From Actinomycetes bacterium (GTDB taxonomy: Bacteria > Actinomycetota > Acidimicrobiia > Acidimicrobiales > Palsa-688), in the NCBI GenBank assembly GCA_021827225.1, contig JAKAXG010000001.1:1-41570 (forward strand): a stretch of DNA of 41,570 bases. Reading direction: 5' to 3'. A model generated the notes under the pieces. That model did not search any database. It was not told the origin of the DNA and worked only from the letters and a program-made list of their open reading frames with translations. Of this stretch, positions 41,489 to 41,570 are shown in pieces. The translations under genes and the position numbers were made by a program. Position 1 is the stretch's first letter. Every line of letters starts with the position of its first letter.

Positions 41489-41517
41489 GGGCTCCCCCGC
41501 CGGGAGCGGGAGAGCCC
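41489..41517 (+). promoter_or_regulatory. Two mutually exclusive hairpins after the 15-codon ORF
   Basis: GCTCCC (41491-41496) can pair with GGGAGC (41502-41507). Alternatively GGGCTC (41489-41494), sharing four bases with the first stem, can pair with GAGCCC (41512-41517). Only one can form at a time, as in attenuators. No T-tract is visible within the window. Confidence 0.4.
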
Positions 41518-41570
41518 GACCGAGGTCGTCGCGGCGGGCGCCGCACTGACTGGCCGGCCCTATGGCCGGG

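Overview
The window is about 41.6 kb of very GC-rich DNA, dense with genes and with many GTG starts and ATGA overlaps. It has no rRNA, tRNA, CRISPR array or insertion sequence that I could find. The gene content suggests a high-GC actinobacterium: actinobacterial GlgA/GlgC, a WS/DGAT wax-ester/triacylglycerol synthase, two-domain ACT protein, DUF35 + thiolase-fold pair, EAL-DICT protein, and several -10 elements lying 6-7 nt from a start codon. An Acidimicrobiia-like lineage would fit, but that is inference.

Region by region. (1) 1-1.5 kb, minus: the truncated end of a sodium:solute symporter with its small DUF3311 partner and a good promoter. (2) 1.6-5.0 kb, minus: hotdog thioesterase, amidohydrolase, DUF35 zinc-ribbon/OB protein and an Ltp2-like thiolase-fold enzyme, a CoA-ester or side-chain degradation cassette. 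(3) 5.0-7.5 kb, minus: glgA-glgC for glycogen. (4) 7.5-9.9 kb, minus: acyl-CoA synthetase and a double-ACT protein. (5) 9.9-16.3 kb: two small divergent genes of unknown function, then a five-gene minus-strand operon: 53-aa protein, KAS III enzyme, KAS III-like protein that has lost its catalytic triad, long-chain acyl-CoA ligase, and an EAL-DICT c-di-GMP phosphodiesterase. (6) 16.6-23.8 kb, plus: HAD phosphatase fused to a HerA-like ATPase, a secreted esterase, WS/DGAT, and a 17-codon leader coupled to a tandem-GGDEF protein. (7) 23.8-26.5 kb: a broken DUF929 gene beside CcdA and an SCO1-TlpA fusion (thiol redox). (8) 26.5-31.3 kb, minus: alpha/beta hydrolase and a giant hybrid kinase-receiver-SpoIIE phosphatase. 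(9) 31.5-37 kb: SDR, MGDG-synthase-like glycosyltransferase, DMT-type transporter, YjbQ, phosphodiesterase, PAS-GGDEF protein and glutathione peroxidase. (10) 37.2-41.6 kb, plus: AI-2E family permease, a LiaF-like membrane protein with a DesK/LiaS-type kinase and NarL-type regulator, a small membrane protein, and at the right edge a near-consensus promoter driving a 15-codon peptide followed by two mutually exclusive hairpins.

The most interesting observation is a shared regulatory architecture. Five copies of a 17-bp box, typified by GTGACCTTGGGCCCTGG, occur in three intergenic regions between 10.4 and 21.0 kb. Each points at a gene and has a (T/C)AnnnT -10 element centred 32.5 bp downstream (31.5 in one case). 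The box resembles the palindromes bound by DevR/DosR-type dormancy regulators. The putative targets are the small hypothetical genes at 9931 and 10616, the KAS III operon, the HAD-ATPase side and WS/DGAT, which would tie storage-lipid synthesis, a possible heterodimeric ketosynthase and unknown proteins into one stress or hypoxia regulon. The response regulator encoded in this window does not look like DevR, so the regulator is probably elsewhere.
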